Below, one piece after another: positions 26,775 through 36,574 of a stretch of DNA of 64,000 bases (position 1 is the first letter of the stretch; every line of letters begins with the position of its first letter). The DNA is from Methyloversatilis discipulorum (lineage in GTDB: Bacteria > Pseudomonadota > Gammaproteobacteria > Burkholderiales > Rhodocyclaceae), in the NCBI RefSeq assembly GCF_000385375.1, contig NZ_ARVV01000001.1, forward strand, positions 310,001 to 374,000. Direction: 5' to 3'. The notes beneath the pieces were generated by a model, which saw nothing but the letters and a program-made list of their open reading frames with translations, was not told the DNA's origin and searched no databases. Both the position numbers and the translations under genes were made by a program.

Positions 26775-27911
26775 TCAGAACTCAAGCGTGTCGGCGAACT
26801 TCAGCGCCGACAGCTGGGCGCGATTGACGGCGTCGGCGCTCAGGCCGAGTGCGTGCGTCAGTTCCGACAATGCATCGGCCGACGCATCCTCGCAGGCGCG
26901 GGCCAGTTTCAGGAACGGTGTGTAGGCGCCGTCCTGACCGAGCAGCGCGTCGCTGATGCGGTCCGGCAGCGACATTTCTTCGAGCACCTTGTCCATCGGC
27001 GCGCCGAGCAGACGGTCGAGCAGCGAGAAGGCGCCGGTGATGAATAGGTTGTCGTGCTCCTCGCGCGGGAAGAACTCGGCGCCCAGCACCTCCATCAGCC
27101 GGCCGCGGGCGATCGCCGCCTGCATCAGCGCCGGCGCCGACGGATCCTTGCCGGCGGTTACCAGCAGCAGCGACAGCCACTTGTTCAGCTTTTCGTAGCC
27201 GAGGATGACGACGGCGTGGCGGAAGGACTGCACCTGACACATCAGGCCGAAACCGGCCGAGTTGATGTAGCGCAGCAGCTTGAAGGACAGCGCCACGTCC
27301 TGCTTCATCGCGTCCTCGATCTGCTTGGGGTCGGCGTTGCGGCGGACCAGATTCAGCACGCGCACGATCTGCGCATGCGCCGGTGCGAGCTTCTTCGCCG
27401 TGGTCTGGCCGGCCTTGAAGAACCAGCCGGCGGCGCCGCCGTAACCGGCCTTGATCGCGGCATCGAACGCAGCGGGTTCATCGATGCCGGTGGCGATCAG
27501 GATGCCCGGCACGCGGATCGTGACCGGCTGCACGCGCGCGTCGGCCATCACGAAGCGGAAGGCGAGGCCGGCCGGTATTTCGGTACCGGCCTTGTAATCG
27601 GACAACACCAGCGGCAGCCCTGACTGGGCCAGCTGCGACACCGCCTGCGCGGTCACCGGGTCGGCCAGCGACGGCGCGGCGACCTCGAGCATGGCGCCCT
27701 CGGGCGCGATCCAGTCGGCCAGCGTGGCGTCCGGCCGGCAACCGGCGAGGCCGACGAAGACCGGGCGCGCCAGCGGCCAGTCATCGCCGATCGATTCGAG
27801 CGCGGCCACCGCGGTCGCGCAGTCCGGTGCGTGCACGCGCAGCCGTGTGGCAGTGATCGCCCGCTGCTTGTTGACCACCGGTTCCCGGGTGAAGAAAACG
27901 TCCTGGTCCAT
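26775..27911 (-). CDS. HDOD-domain protein with degenerate EAL-like N-terminus
   Basis: The 378-residue protein begins MDQDVFFTREPVVNKQR, the start seen in YuxH-type proteins where a degenerate EAL domain precedes HDOD. The EAL part lacks a recognisable EAL signature, so cyclic-di-GMP hydrolysis is not expected. From about residue 200 the HDOD part shows IEDAMKQDVALSFKLLRYINSAGFG and GYEKLNKWLSLLL. These proteins act in signalling, for example in motility or stress control. The start at 27911 was chosen to keep that N-terminus; the frame is open further upstream over the next gene. It ends close to the REP pair. Confidence 0.85.
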   Translation of the reverse strand: MDQDVFFTREPVVNKQRAITATRLRVHAPDCATAVAALESIGDDWPLARPVFVGLAGCRPDATLADWIAPEGAMLEVAAPSLADPVTAQAVSQLAQSGLPLVLSDYKAGTEIPAGLAFRFVMADARVQPVTIRVPGILIATGIDEPAAFDAAIKAGYGGAAGWFFKAGQTTAKKLAPAHAQIVRVLNLVRRNADPKQIEDAMKQDVALSFKLLRYINSAGFGLMCQVQSFRHAVVILGYEKLNKWLSLLLVTAGKDPSAPALMQAAIARGRLMEVLGAEFFPREEHDNLFITGAFSLLDRLLGAPMDKVLEEMSLPDRISDALLGQDGAYTPFLKLARACEDASADALSELTHALGLSADAVNRAQLSALKFADTLEF

Positions 27912-27919
27912 TGCGTCGA

Positions 27920-28933
27920 TTAGGTCGAATAGGTGAAGGAGTCGGCGTGAAAATGCTCTATCGGCAGCCCGCACTGGCGGGTGAAGTCCTCCTTCGCCGC
28001 ATCGATCATCGCCGGGCCGCCACAGGCATAGACCTGGTGACCCGACAGGTCGGGCAGATCGGCCATGACGACCTGGTGGACGAAGCCGGTGCGGCCGTCC
28101 CATGCGTCGCCAGCGGCCGGCTCCGACAGTACCGGCACGTAGCGGAAGCCGGGCAGGGCGCCGACCCAGCTCTGCGCGAGATCGTGCATGTAGAGGTCCT
28201 GTTTCGTGCGCGCACCCCAGTACAGCGTGATCGGCTGCGTGTAACCGATCTTGATCGCATGTTCGATCACCGCCTTGATCGGCGCGAAACCGGTGCCGCC
28301 GGCCACCATCACCACCGGGCGCTCGACGTCCTCGCGCAGGAAGAAGCTGCCGTGCGGGCCTTCGAAACGCAGGATGTCGCGTTCCTTCATTGCGCCGAAC
28401 ACGTGGCCGGTGAAATGACCGCCCGGCACTTCGCGGATGTGCAGCGTGATGAACTCATCGTCGTGCGGCGCATTGGCGATCGAGAAGCTGCGACGCTTTC
28501 CCTCCTTCAGCAGGAAGTCGATGTACTGGCCGGCCAGGAACTGCAGGCGCTCGTTGGCCGGCAGCTTCAGCTTGAGCAGCATCACGTCGGGCGCAAGTTT
28601 CTGCATCTCCTGCACGCGGGTGGGCAGGGTGCGCACCGCGATGTCCTTCAGGCCGCCGACCTCGCGGCATTCGAGCACCAGATCGGAACAGGCCTTCGCG
28701 ACGCAGAACAGCGCATAGCCCTGGGTCTTCTCCTGCTCGGTCAGCTTGGCGGCCTGATACTGGCCGTAATCGACGGTGCCGGACAGTATCTTGCCCTTGC
28801 ACGAGCCGCAGGCGCCGTTGCGGCAGCCATACGGAAGGTTGAAGCCTGCGGCGAGGGCGGCGTCGAGCAGGCGGGTTTCGGAATCGGTAGCGAACTGGTG
28901 CTGGCTGGGCTGGAGCGTGACCTGATAGGACAT
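27920..28933 (-). CDS. CDP-6-deoxy-delta-3,4-glucoseen reductase-like flavin/2Fe-2S oxidoreductase
   Basis: A 337-residue reductase with an N-terminal plant-type ferredoxin domain (Cys37, Cys42, Cys45 and Cys77 bind the 2Fe-2S cluster), a FAD domain with RRSFSIANAP, and a NAD(P)H domain with MVAGGTGFAPIKAVIEH. It passes electrons from NAD(P)H to an unknown partner. The family is usually annotated as AscD/E3, but there is no ascarylose E1 partner here, so another redox role is likely. ATG at 28933; the upstream divergent gene begins 22 bases away. It is probably cotranscribed with the HDOD gene (8-base gap). Confidence 0.87.
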   Translation of the reverse strand: MSYQVTLQPSQHQFATDSETRLLDAALAAGFNLPYGCRNGACGSCKGKILSGTVDYGQYQAAKLTEQEKTQGYALFCVAKACSDLVLECREVGGLKDIAVRTLPTRVQEMQKLAPDVMLLKLKLPANERLQFLAGQYIDFLLKEGKRRSFSIANAPHDDEFITLHIREVPGGHFTGHVFGAMKERDILRFEGPHGSFFLREDVERPVVMVAGGTGFAPIKAVIEHAIKIGYTQPITLYWGARTKQDLYMHDLAQSWVGALPGFRYVPVLSEPAAGDAWDGRTGFVHQVVMADLPDLSGHQVYACGGPAMIDAAKEDFTRQCGLPIEHFHADSFTYST

Positions 28934-28955
28934 GGCTGCGTGAGACAATCCGGTA

Positions 28956-29894
28956 ATGAAGATGACGAGCAGACCGCGACGCACTGCCCCTGGAAACTGG
29001 TGCGGCGCCCGGTCAAGACTGCTGATTGTAGGCTGTGGCGACGTTGCGCGTCGCGCCCTGCCTTGGCTTGCCCGCCGGATACGGGTGCTGGCGCTGGTGC
29101 GCAGCGATGTCGCTGCGGCCGACCTGCGCCCGCTGGGCGTGCGCTGCGTACGGGCCGACCTCGACCAGCGGCGCAGCCTGCGTCGCGTCGCTGCGCTTGC
29201 CCGCTGGGTGTGGCATTTCGCGCCGCCGCCGAATTCCGGCGCGGCGACCGACCCGCGCAGCCGGGCGCTGGTCGATGTGCTGGCGCGTGCCGGTCGCGTG
29301 CGCCGGCTCTGTTACATCAGCACCAGTGGCGTGTACGGCGACTGCGGCGGTGCCCTCGTGCCGGAGAGCCGGCCGTTGCGGCCGGCGAGCGCGCGTGGCA
29401 AGCGACGGGTCGACGCCGAGCGCGCAGTGCGCACGCTGGCTCGGCGCGGCGTCGCCGTGTCCATCCTGCGCGCGCCCGGCATCTACGGCCCGGACCGCCT
29501 GCCGCTCGAACGTCTGCAGCGCGGTGACCCGGTGCTGCAGGCCGACGACGACGTGCACACCAATCACATCGATGCCGAAGATCTCGCCCGCCTGGCCTGG
29601 GCCGCGCTGCACCGCGCACGCGGCGGCCGCACCTACAACGCCAGCGACGACACCCGGCTCAAGATGGCCGACTATTTCGACCGCGTCGCCGATGCCTTTG
29701 CGCTGCCGCGCCCGCCGCGCGTCGCACGTGCAGAGGCGGCGCAGAAGCTGTCGCCGATGACGCTTTCCTTCATGGGTGAGTCGCGCGTGCTCGACAACCG
29801 CCGCATGAAGCGCGAACTGCGCGTCCGGCTGTCGCGGCCCGATGTCGACGCCGTGCTCGCCGCCGCACTGAATTCTCCTTCCACGACCTCCTGA
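28956..29894 (+). CDS. YeeZ-like NAD(P)-dependent epimerase/SDR
   Basis: The 312-residue protein has the Rossmann sequence LLIVGCGDVARRALP near residue 22 and later ISTSGVYGDCGG and RAPGIYGPDRLPLERL. The canonical SDR Tyr-x-x-x-Lys pair is not obvious: after the Ser there is ARGKRRVDAE, so the Tyr may be missing. YeeZ-type proteins in this family are of unknown substrate. The first about 20 residues (MKMTSRPRR) are not typical; no better in-frame start exists before the nucleotide-binding loop. It is divergent from the reductase with only 22 bases between starts. Confidence 0.72.
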   Translation: MKMTSRPRRTAPGNWCGARSRLLIVGCGDVARRALPWLARRIRVLALVRSDVAAADLRPLGVRCVRADLDQRRSLRRVAALARWVWHFAPPPNSGAATDPRSRALVDVLARAGRVRRLCYISTSGVYGDCGGALVPESRPLRPASARGKRRVDAERAVRTLARRGVAVSILRAPGIYGPDRLPLERLQRGDPVLQADDDVHTNHIDAEDLARLAWAALHRARGGRTYNASDDTRLKMADYFDRVADAFALPRPPRVARAEAAQKLSPMTLSFMGESRVLDNRRMKRELRVRLSRPDVDAVLAAALNSPSTTS

Positions 29895-29905
29895 CCCTGT
29901 CGACC

Positions 29906-30334
29906 ATGCAAAGCAGTTACCTCTGGGCCAAGGCCCTGCACATCGTTTTCGTCACCAGCTGGTTCGCCGGCCTGTTCTATCTGCCACGCCTCTTCGTCAA
30001 CCTGGCCATGCTCGGGCCGGAGGAGGGCGCCGTGCGCGACCGCCTGCTGCTGATGTCGCGCAAGCTGCTGCGTTTCATGGGCCCGCTGGCCGGGCTGGCG
30101 GTTGGCTTCGGCCTCTGGCTTTGGCTGGGCGAGGGCATTTCCGGCGGCTGGATGCACGCCAAGCTCACGCTGGTGCTGCTGCTGGTCGGCTACCACCATT
30201 ACTGCGCCCGGCTGCTGCGCGACTTCGAAGCGGGCCGCAACACGCGCAGCCACGTCTGGTACCGATGGTTCAACGAAGCGCCGGTGCTGGTGCTGTTCGT
30301 GGTCGTCATCCTCGTCGTGCTGAAGCCTTTCTGA
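29906..30334 (+). CDS. HemJ/CopD-family (UPF0093) membrane protein
   Basis: A 142-residue protein with four predicted membrane helices. It begins MQSSYLWAKALHIVFVTSWFA, contains FAGLFYLPRLFVNLAM, and conserves His12, a Lys171-like WMHAKLTLV segment with Lys and the HHYCARLL stretch. This fits the HemJ family, which oxidises protoporphyrinogen IX in bacteria without HemG or HemY; many members are labelled CopD family. It lies 11 bases after the epimerase and 3 before the THUMP gene, so it is likely part of one operon. Haem function is probable but unproved. Confidence 0.75.
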   Translation: MQSSYLWAKALHIVFVTSWFAGLFYLPRLFVNLAMLGPEEGAVRDRLLLMSRKLLRFMGPLAGLAVGFGLWLWLGEGISGGWMHAKLTLVLLLVGYHHYCARLLRDFEAGRNTRSHVWYRWFNEAPVLVLFVVVILVVLKPF

Positions 30335-30337
30335 GCC

Positions 30338-31600
30338 ATGAATACTCCGAATTCCGCCAGACCCGGCGTGCGCGCCGTTCGCCGCGTCGTCCGCGAAGAG
30401 CCTGAAGTGCAGTCGGGCCAGTATTTCTTCTCGCCCTGTCCGCGTGGCCTCGAGCCCGTGCTGGCCGACGAGCTGACGCGGCTCGGTGCGGCCGACGTCA
30501 AGGTCGTGCCGGGTGGTGTCGGTTTCACCGGCGACTGGAAGCTGGCCTACACCGTCAACCTGGAAAGCCGCATCGCCACCCGTGTGCTGTGGCGCGTCGG
30601 CCAGGGGCCGTACCGCAAGGAAGACGACATCTTCAAGCTCGCCTACGGTCTGCCCTGGGAGCGCTGGTTCAGCCCCAAGCGCACGCTGCGCGTCTACACG
30701 ACCGCAGTGCGCTCGCCGCTGAAGAGCGTCGATTTCGTGACGCTGCGGGTGAAGGACGCGATCTGCGACCGCATGCGCGAACAGACCCGGCAGCGGCCCA
30801 GCATCGACACCGCCAATCCGGACGTGCGCGCCCACGTCTTCCTGACCGACCGCGAAGCCACGCTCTACCTCGACACCTCGGGTGAGCCGCTGTACAAGCG
30901 CGGCTTCAAGGTGGCCGCGGTCGAGGCGCCGATCAAGGAAAACCTCGCCGCCGGCATCATCATGCTGTCCGGCTGGGACAAGGTGGAACCCTTCTTCGAC
31001 CCGATGTGCGGCAGCGGCACCTTCCTGATCGAAGCCGCGCAGATGGCGCTCGACATCGCGCCCGGCCTCGGCCGCAGCTTCGCCTTCGAAAAGCTCACGC
31101 CGTTCAGCGCCGCCGTATGGACGACGATACGTGAGGCCGCCGCCGCGCGCGCCCAGCCGCCACGCGAGCTGCCCATATTCGGCTCCGACATTTCCGGCCG
31201 CGAGCTGGCGCGCACCAAGGAAAACCTTCAGGCGGCGAAGCTGCCCTGGGTGGTGAAGGTGGAAGGGGCGGACGTGCTGGACCGCGAACCGCCGGCCGAC
31301 CACGGCGTGATGGTGACCAACCCGCCCTACGGCGTGCGGCTGGAAGACAAACCGGCACTGGACGCCTTCTATCCGAAGCTGGGCGACCTGCTGAAGCAGC
31401 GCTACGCGGGCTGGCGCTGCCACTTCATCACCGCCGATCCGGATTTCCCGAAGCTGATCAAGCTGAAGGCGAGCCGGCGCACGCCGCTGTTCAATGGCGC
31501 GCTCGAATGCCGGCTGTTCGAGTACCGCATGGTCGAGGGCAGCCTGCGCACGCGTCGCACCGGCACCGACGACGAACCGGGCAGCGCCGGGCCGGTCTGA
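30338..31600 (+). CDS. THUMP-domain class I SAM-dependent RNA methyltransferase
   Basis: The 420-residue protein joins an N-terminal ferredoxin-like/THUMP domain (YFFSPCPRGLEPVLADEL near 29) and a C-terminal Rossmann methyltransferase with FFDPMCGSGTFLIEA near 223 and the NPPYGV catalytic motif near 329. It is similar to the N-terminal half of E. coli RlmL, which methylates G2445 of 23S rRNA at N2. The second RlmK domain is absent. The rRNA target is likely by family; the exact base is inferred. Confidence 0.88.
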   Translation: MNTPNSARPGVRAVRRVVREEPEVQSGQYFFSPCPRGLEPVLADELTRLGAADVKVVPGGVGFTGDWKLAYTVNLESRIATRVLWRVGQGPYRKEDDIFKLAYGLPWERWFSPKRTLRVYTTAVRSPLKSVDFVTLRVKDAICDRMREQTRQRPSIDTANPDVRAHVFLTDREATLYLDTSGEPLYKRGFKVAAVEAPIKENLAAGIIMLSGWDKVEPFFDPMCGSGTFLIEAAQMALDIAPGLGRSFAFEKLTPFSAAVWTTIREAAAARAQPPRELPIFGSDISGRELARTKENLQAAKLPWVVKVEGADVLDREPPADHGVMVTNPPYGVRLEDKPALDAFYPKLGDLLKQRYAGWRCHFITADPDFPKLIKLKASRRTPLFNGALECRLFEYRMVEGSLRTRRTGTDDEPGSAGPV

Positions 31601-31640
31601 CCGGCAAGCGGCGCATTTGCGCCGATCCGGAGGAGACGTC

Positions 31641-32012
31641 ATGAACCGCATGCTGTGCGCGCTGCTCGGTGCGCTCACGCTGTCCGCCGGCGCAAATGCC
31701 GGACAGGAGTCGGCGAACACGCAGGACTGGATCGTCGCCGGCCGCCTCGGCCTGATGCAGTTCATCGTCGTGCCCGAAGCGTCGGCGCGCGACCGCGCCT
31801 ACTACAGCCGCGTGATCGAACAGAGCTGCGACAAGGAAGAAACCTGCTTCCTGCGCTTCTTCACCAACAGCAGCGGTGCGGCGCCGGTCGTGCCGCTGCC
31901 CGACGCCATCCTGGCCGAGCCGACCGCGATGTTCCAGCGCTCGATCAAGCAGGCGCGCGAACAGTTCCAGTGGAGCTGCCGGCTCGGGCTGGCTGAGGCG
32001 AACTGCTTCTGA
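31641..32012 (+). CDS. Small exported protein of unknown function
   Basis: A 123-residue protein with a signal peptide (MNRMLCALLGALTLSAGANA, cleavage after residue 20). The mature part has four Cys residues, 63, 69, 113 and 122, which could form two disulfides in the periplasm. No known domain was recognised. A strong ribosome site, GGAGGAG at 31629-31635, fixes the ATG at 31641. It lies between an RNA methyltransferase gene and a periplasmic cytochrome gene. Its function cannot be read from the sequence. Confidence 0.75.
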   Translation: MNRMLCALLGALTLSAGANAGQESANTQDWIVAGRLGLMQFIVVPEASARDRAYYSRVIEQSCDKEETCFLRFFTNSSGAAPVVPLPDAILAEPTAMFQRSIKQAREQFQWSCRLGLAEANCF

Positions 32013-32064
32013 ACGGGTCGGTCTTTCGTGCGCGAAGCGATAGTTTTTGCGCCGCAGCACGCCC

Positions 32065-32078
32065 TTGATGCACGTCAA
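32065..32078. promoter_or_regulatory. FNR/Anr-like binding site upstream of cytochrome c
   Basis: TTGATGCACGTCAA at 32065-32078 matches the FNR/Anr consensus TTGAT-N4-ATCAA at nine of ten fixed positions. It lies 105 bases before the start of the cytochrome c gene. This suggests activation under low oxygen. Only the match is seen; regulation is inference. Confidence 0.55.
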
Positions 32079-32183
32079 TTCCCTGCCCGTTGTGGGGGAT
32101 TAGCGTGGCGACATGAGATGCCGCAACGGTTTCACGAGAGCCGTCACGGCACCAGACGCCTATATTCATCAGGGAGAAAGACC

Positions 32184-32573
32184 ATGAACACCTTCCGTTA
32201 CGCAGTTGCAGCAGGCGCCTTGTCGCTCGCGCTGGGCAGCAGCCCGGCGATGGCCGACCCATCCAAGGATGCTTCGATGCTGAAGCTCGCCGCCAGCAGT
32301 GGCTGCACCGTCTGTCACAGCGTGGAGCCGGCCAAGAATGCCGACGGCCGCACGCCGGTCGGGCCTCCGTGGCGTGACGTCGCCGCGCGCTACTACGGCG
32401 TCAAGGACGCGCAGAAGCAGCTGGTGCAGACGGTGATGAAGGGCTCCAACCCCTACGACAGTCACTGGAAGGGCAAGGCCGCCGGTCTGGCGATGCCGCC
32501 CAACGCGGTGGCCATCAACGAAGCCGACGCCAGCAAGCTGGTCGGCTGGATACTGTCGATGGACGTCCGCTGA
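32184..32573 (+). CDS. Periplasmic class I cytochrome c
   Basis: The 129-residue protein has a signal peptide (cleavage near ALGSSPAMA, residue 24) and one haem site, Cys41-Thr-Val-Cys44-His45. Met104 in GLAMPPNA is the likely sixth ligand. Size and the PVGPPWRDVAARY segment resemble cytochrome c-551/c-552 electron carriers. The ATG at 32184 follows GGGAGA at 32172. An FNR-like site about 105 bases upstream suggests expression at low oxygen. A hairpin follows its stop. Confidence 0.9.
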   Translation: MNTFRYAVAAGALSLALGSSPAMADPSKDASMLKLAASSGCTVCHSVEPAKNADGRTPVGPPWRDVAARYYGVKDAQKQLVQTVMKGSNPYDSHWKGKAAGLAMPPNAVAINEADASKLVGWILSMDVR

Positions 32574-32587
32574 AACTTGACTTGAAC

Positions 32588-32610
32588 CCCGCACCCCCTT
32601 AAGGTGCGGG
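32588..32610 (+). terminator. Hairpin after cytochrome c gene
   Basis: CCCGCACC at 32588-32595 pairs perfectly with GGTGCGGG at 32603-32610, with a 7-base loop. It lies 15 bases after the cytochrome stop. No T run follows, so it may be a weak terminator or an RNA-stabilising end. Confidence 0.5.
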
Positions 32611-32677
32611 TCCGCGCCGATTTGAGCCTCCAGCTTGCGGGCGCGTTATAAATGCCGCTAAAGCGAGCTGCCCACGA

Positions 32678-32712
32678 CCCGTCAGCACGCTTTCCGCGTT
32701 CGGCGGGTTTTT
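32678..32712 (+). promoter_or_regulatory. Terminator-like leader hairpin before metH
   Basis: CCCGTC (32678-32683) pairs with GGCGGG (32702-32707), and inside it ACGC pairs with GCGT, followed by five T at 32708-32712. This is an intrinsic-terminator shape 54 bases before the metH start. A possible promoter, TTGAGC at 32622 and TATAAA at 32647 (19-base spacer), would place it inside the metH leader, so it could be an attenuator. Alternatively it ends upstream transcription. I saw no SAH- or cobalamin-riboswitch signature. Confidence 0.45.
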
Positions 32713-32766
32713 CGCTTTTGTGTCCGCCATTCGATGATCACGGGTCGCCGCTCCACGGAGAGACCG

Positions 32767-35700
32767 ATGATTCGTCCAGACTGCACCGAACAGCTCAAGG
32801 CCCTGATGGCCCGCCGCATCCTGATTCTGGATGGCGCGATGGGCACCATGGTGCAGAAGCACCGGCTGGTCGAGGCTGACTACCGCGGCACGCGCTTCGC
32901 CGATCACCCGAAGGACCTCAAGGGCAACAACGATCTGCTGCTGCTGACGCGGCCGGACGTGATCCGCGGCATCCACGCGGCCTATCTCGAGGCCGGCGCG
33001 GACATCATCGAAACCAACACTTTCAACGCCACGGTGATTTCGCAGGCCGAGTACGGCCTGGAAGCGATCGTGCACGAGCTGAACGTCGAAGGTGCGCGCA
33101 TCGCGCGCGCGGCCTGTGACGAATACACCGCGAAGAACCCGGACAAGCCGCGCTTCGTCGCCGGCGTGCTGGGCCCGACTTCGCGTACCTGTTCGCTGTC
33201 GCCGGACGTGAACGATCCGGGCTTCCGCAACGTCAGCTTCGACCAGCTGGTCGATGACTACGTCGCCGCCGCGCGCGGCCTGACCGAAGGCGGCGCTGAT
33301 CTGCTGCTGATCGAGACCGTGTTCGACACGCTGAATGCGAAGGCTGCGGTGTTCGCGGTCGAGAAGTTCTTCGACGAGGTCGGCCGCCGCTGGCCGGTCA
33401 TGATTTCCGGCACCATCACCGACGCCTCCGGCCGCACGCTGTCCGGCCAGACTGCCGAGGCGTTCTGGAATTCGCTGCGTCACGCCAATCCGATTTCGTT
33501 CGGCTTCAACTGCGCGCTTGGCCCGAAGGACATGCGCCAGCACGTCGAGGAACTGGCGCATCTGGCCGACACTCATGTGTCCGCCCACCCGAACGCCGGC
33601 CTGCCGAACGCCTTCGGCGAGTACGACGAAACGCCGGCCGACATGGTGAATCACCTGCGCGAATGGGCGCAGTCCGGCTTCCTGAACATCGTCGGCGGTT
33701 GCTGCGGCACCACGCCTGACCACATCCGTGCCTTCGCCGAGGCGATGGGCGGCATGCCGCCGCGCGTCGTGCCGGAGATCGAACGCAAGCTGCGCCTGTC
33801 CGGGCTGGAAGCGTTCAATGTCGGCGCCGACTCGCTGTTCGTGAACGTCGGCGAGCGCACCAACGTGACCGGCTCGCGCGCCTTCGCGAAAATGATTCTG
33901 GAATCGCGTTTCGACGACGCGCTGGCAGTGGCACGCCAGCAGGTCGAGAACGGCGCCCAGGTCATCGACATCAATATGGACGAGGCGATGCTGGATTCGG
34001 TCGCTGCGATGGAGCGTTTCCTCAAGCTCATCGCTTCCGAGCCGGACATTTCGCGCGTGCCCATCATGCTCGATTCGTCTAAGTGGAGCGTGATCGAAGC
34101 CGGCCTGAAGTGCATCCAGGGCAAGGGCGTCATCAACTCGATCTCGATGAAGGAAGGCGAGGCCGAATTCCTGCGCCAGGCCAAGCTCGCACGTCGTTAC
34201 GGCGCGGCGGTCATCGTGATGGCCTTCGACGAGAAGGGCCAGGCCGACACCTACCAGCGCAAGACCGAAATCTGCCAGCGCGCCTACACGCTGCTGACCG
34301 AGCAGGTGGGCTTCCCGCCGGAAGACATCATCTTCGACCCGAACATCTTCGCCATCGCCACCGGTATCGCCGAGCACGACAACTACGCGGTCGACTACAT
34401 CGAAGCGGTGGGCTGGATACACAAGAACCTGCCGTACGCGAAGACTTCGGGCGGCGTGTCGAACGTGAGCTTCTCCTTCCGCGGCAACGACCCGGTGCGC
34501 GAAGCCATCCACACCGTGTTCCTGTACCACGCGATCCGCAACGGCCTGTCGATGGGCATCGTGAACGCCGGCCAGCTCGGCGTGTACGAGGACATCCCGC
34601 AGCCGCTGCGCGACAAGGTCGAGGACGTGGTGCTGAACCGCCACCCGGGAGCCGGCGACGCGCTGGTCGAATTCGCGATCACGGTGAAGGGACAGGCGAA
34701 GGAATCGACGCAGGATCTGGCCTGGCGCGAATGGCCGGTCGACAAGCGCCTCGAACACGCGCTGGTCAAGGGCATCACCGAATTCGTCGTCGAGGACACC
34801 GAAGAGGTGCGCGCGCGGCTGGAAGCCGAAGGCAAGCCGCCGCTGGCGGTGATCGAAGGCCCGCTGATGGCCGGCATGAACCACGTCGGCGACCTGTTCG
34901 GTGCCGGCAAGATGTTCCTGCCGCAGGTGGTGAAGTCGGCGCGCGTGATGAAGCAGGCGGTGGCCCATCTGCAGCCCTACATCGAGGCGTCGAAGAAGGT
35001 CGGCGAAACCAAGGGCCGCGTCGTCATGGCGACGGTGAAGGGCGATGTGCACGACATCGGCAAGAACATCGTCGGCGTCGTGCTCGGCTGCAACGGTTAC
35101 GACGTGATCGATCTCGGCGTCATGGTGTCGTGCGACCGCATCCTGCAGACCGCGCGCGAACACAAGGCCGACATCATCGGCCTGTCGGGCCTGATCACGC
35201 CGTCGCTGGAAGAGATGAGCCACGTCGCGTCCGAAATGACGCGCGAGGGCTTCGACATTCCGCTGCTGATCGGCGGCGCCACCACTTCGCGTGCGCACAC
35301 CGCGATCAAGATCGCGCCGCATTACGCGTCGCCAGTGGTGTATGTGCCGGACGCCTCGCGCGCGGTCGGCGTCGCCACCAGCCTGCTGTCGAAGGACCAG
35401 CGCGCGGCCTATGCCGAAGAAGTGGCGGCCGACTACGCGAAGATCCGCGAACAGCACGCCGCGAAGAAGGGCCAGAAGCTGGTGTCGCTGAACGACGCGC
35501 GCGACAACGCTTACTGCTGCGGCTGGGGCAGCGAAGTGATTCCCGAACGGCCGCAGAAGATCGGCCGCCAGGTGATCGCGGACCAGGATCTGTCGGCGCT
35601 GGTCGACTACATCGACTGGGGTCCGTTCTTCCAGACCTGGGAACTGTCGGGTCCGTATCCGGCCATCCTCGACGACGAGATCGTCGGCGAGGAGGCGCGC

Positions 35701-36450
35701 AAGCTGCTCGCCGACGCGCAGGCCATGCTGCAGCAGGTGATAGCCGGCAAGTGGCTCACCGCGCGCGCCGTATATGGCATCTGGCCGGCCAACAGCCGCG
35801 GCGACGACATCGAGTTCTACAGCGACGAGACGCGCCTGAATACCGCGATGACCTGGCACAACCTGCGCCAGCAGCACGAGCGCCCGGCCGGCAAGCCGCA
35901 CTACTGCCTGGCCGACTTCGTGGCGCCGCGCGCCAGCGGCGTGGCCGACTGGGCCGGCGCCTTCGTCGTCACCGCCGGCATCGGCATCGAAACCAAGCTG
36001 GCCGAGTTCGAGAAGACGCACGACGACTACAGCAGCATCATGCTGAAGGCGCTGGCCGACCGTCTGGCCGAAGCCTTCGCCGAGTACCTGCATGCGAAGG
36101 TGCGGCGCGAGGACTGGGGCTATGCGCGTGACGAGCAGCTCGACAACGCCGCGCTGATCGCCGAGAAGTACCGCGGCATCCGCCCGGCGCCGGGCTATCC
36201 GGCCTGCCCGGACCACACCGAGAAGGGCGATCTGTTCCGCCTGCTCGACGCCGAGGCGGCGATCGGCGTGTCGCTGACTGAAAGCTACGCAATGCTGCCA
36301 ACGGCCGCGGTAAGCGGCTTCTACCTCGCCCACCCGGACGCGCAGTACTTCGCGATCACCAAGGTGGGCGCCGATCAGGTGGCCGATCTGGCGGCGCGCA
36401 AGGGCATGCCCGAGCCCATCATGAAGCGCTGGCTGGCGCCGGTGATCTGA
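32767..36450 (+). CDS. metH: Cobalamin-dependent methionine synthase
   Basis: A 1227-residue MetH, the same length as the E. coli enzyme, that moves a methyl group from methyltetrahydrofolate via cobalamin to homocysteine. In order it has the homocysteine domain ([11 protein letters not shown] near 18, zinc Cys pair in [10 protein letters not shown]), the folate domain ([13 protein letters not shown]), the B12 domain with the His762 ligand in [11 protein letters not shown], and the activation domain ([12 protein letters not shown]). The ATG at 32767 is preceded by GGAGAG at 32757; an ATG at 32734 would add 11 residues. A terminator-like hairpin lies in the leader. Confidence 0.96.
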   Translation: MIRPDCTEQLKALMARRILILDGAMGTMVQKHRLVEADYRGTRFADHPKDLKGNNDLLLLTRPDVIRGIHAAYLEAGADIIETNTFNATVISQAEYGLEAIVHELNVEGARIARAACDEYTAKNPDKPRFVAGVLGPTSRTCSLSPDVNDPGFRNVSFDQLVDDYVAAARGLTEGGADLLLIETVFDTLNAKAAVFAVEKFFDEVGRRWPVMISGTITDASGRTLSGQTAEAFWNSLRHANPISFGFNCALGPKDMRQHVEELAHLADTHVSAHPNAGLPNAFGEYDETPADMVNHLREWAQSGFLNIVGGCCGTTPDHIRAFAEAMGGMPPRVVPEIERKLRLSGLEAFNVGADSLFVNVGERTNVTGSRAFAKMILESRFDDALAVARQQVENGAQVIDINMDEAMLDSVAAMERFLKLIASEPDISRVPIMLDSSKWSVIEAGLKCIQGKGVINSISMKEGEAEFLRQAKLARRYGAAVIVMAFDEKGQADTYQRKTEICQRAYTLLTEQVGFPPEDIIFDPNIFAIATGIAEHDNYAVDYIEAVGWIHKNLPYAKTSGGVSNVSFSFRGNDPVREAIHTVFLYHAIRNGLSMGIVNAGQLGVYEDIPQPLRDKVEDVVLNRHPGAGDALVEFAITVKGQAKESTQDLAWREWPVDKRLEHALVKGITEFVVEDTEEVRARLEAEGKPPLAVIEGPLMAGMNHVGDLFGAGKMFLPQVVKSARVMKQAVAHLQPYIEASKKVGETKGRVVMATVKGDVHDIGKNIVGVVLGCNGYDVIDLGVMVSCDRILQTAREHKADIIGLSGLITPSLEEMSHVASEMTREGFDIPLLIGGATTSRAHTAIKIAPHYASPVVYVPDASRAVGVATSLLSKDQRAAYAEEVAADYAKIREQHAAKKGQKLVSLNDARDNAYCCGWGSEVIPERPQKIGRQVIADQDLSALVDYIDWGPFFQTWELSGPYPAILDDEIVGEEARKLLADAQAMLQQVIAGKWLTARAVYGIWPANSRGDDIEFYSDETRLNTAMTWHNLRQQHERPAGKPHYCLADFVAPRASGVADWAGAFVVTAGIGIETKLAEFEKTHDDYSSIMLKALADRLAEAFAEYLHAKVRREDWGYARDEQLDNAALIAEKYRGIRPAPGYPACPDHTEKGDLFRLLDAEAAIGVSLTESYAMLPTAAVSGFYLAHPDAQYFAITKVGADQVADLAARKGMPEPIMKRWLAPVI

Positions 36451-36455
36451 CGCAG

Positions 36456-36477
36456 GCAGGGCGGGCCCCCGCCCTGC
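36456..36477 (+). terminator. Hairpin after metH
   Basis: GCAGGGCG at 36456-36463 pairs with CGCCCTGC at 36470-36477 with a 6-base loop, five bases after the metH stop. No T run follows, so factor-independent termination is uncertain. Confidence 0.5.
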
Positions 36478-36574
36478 GGAACCCCTGCCGTGGGCGGCTG
36501 TCGGTCCTGCATGCCGACAGAGCCGGCGCGCCTTCGCGGTGGCGCCGCCATCGGCCATTCACAGGGAGACAACA

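Noticed and set aside
27920..28933. Ascarylose (3,6-dideoxysugar) pathway
   Set aside because: Only the E3-like reductase is found and it lies outside the glycan locus; the E1 dehydrase is absent.
32613..32766. SAH or cobalamin riboswitch before metH
   Set aside because: The conserved cores of these aptamers were looked for and not seen; only the terminator-like hairpin is supported.
32599..36558. A very long open frame antisense to metH
   Set aside because: High GC codon use leaves the opposite frame open; metH is complete, full length and has all motifs, and the antisense product has no recognisable domain.
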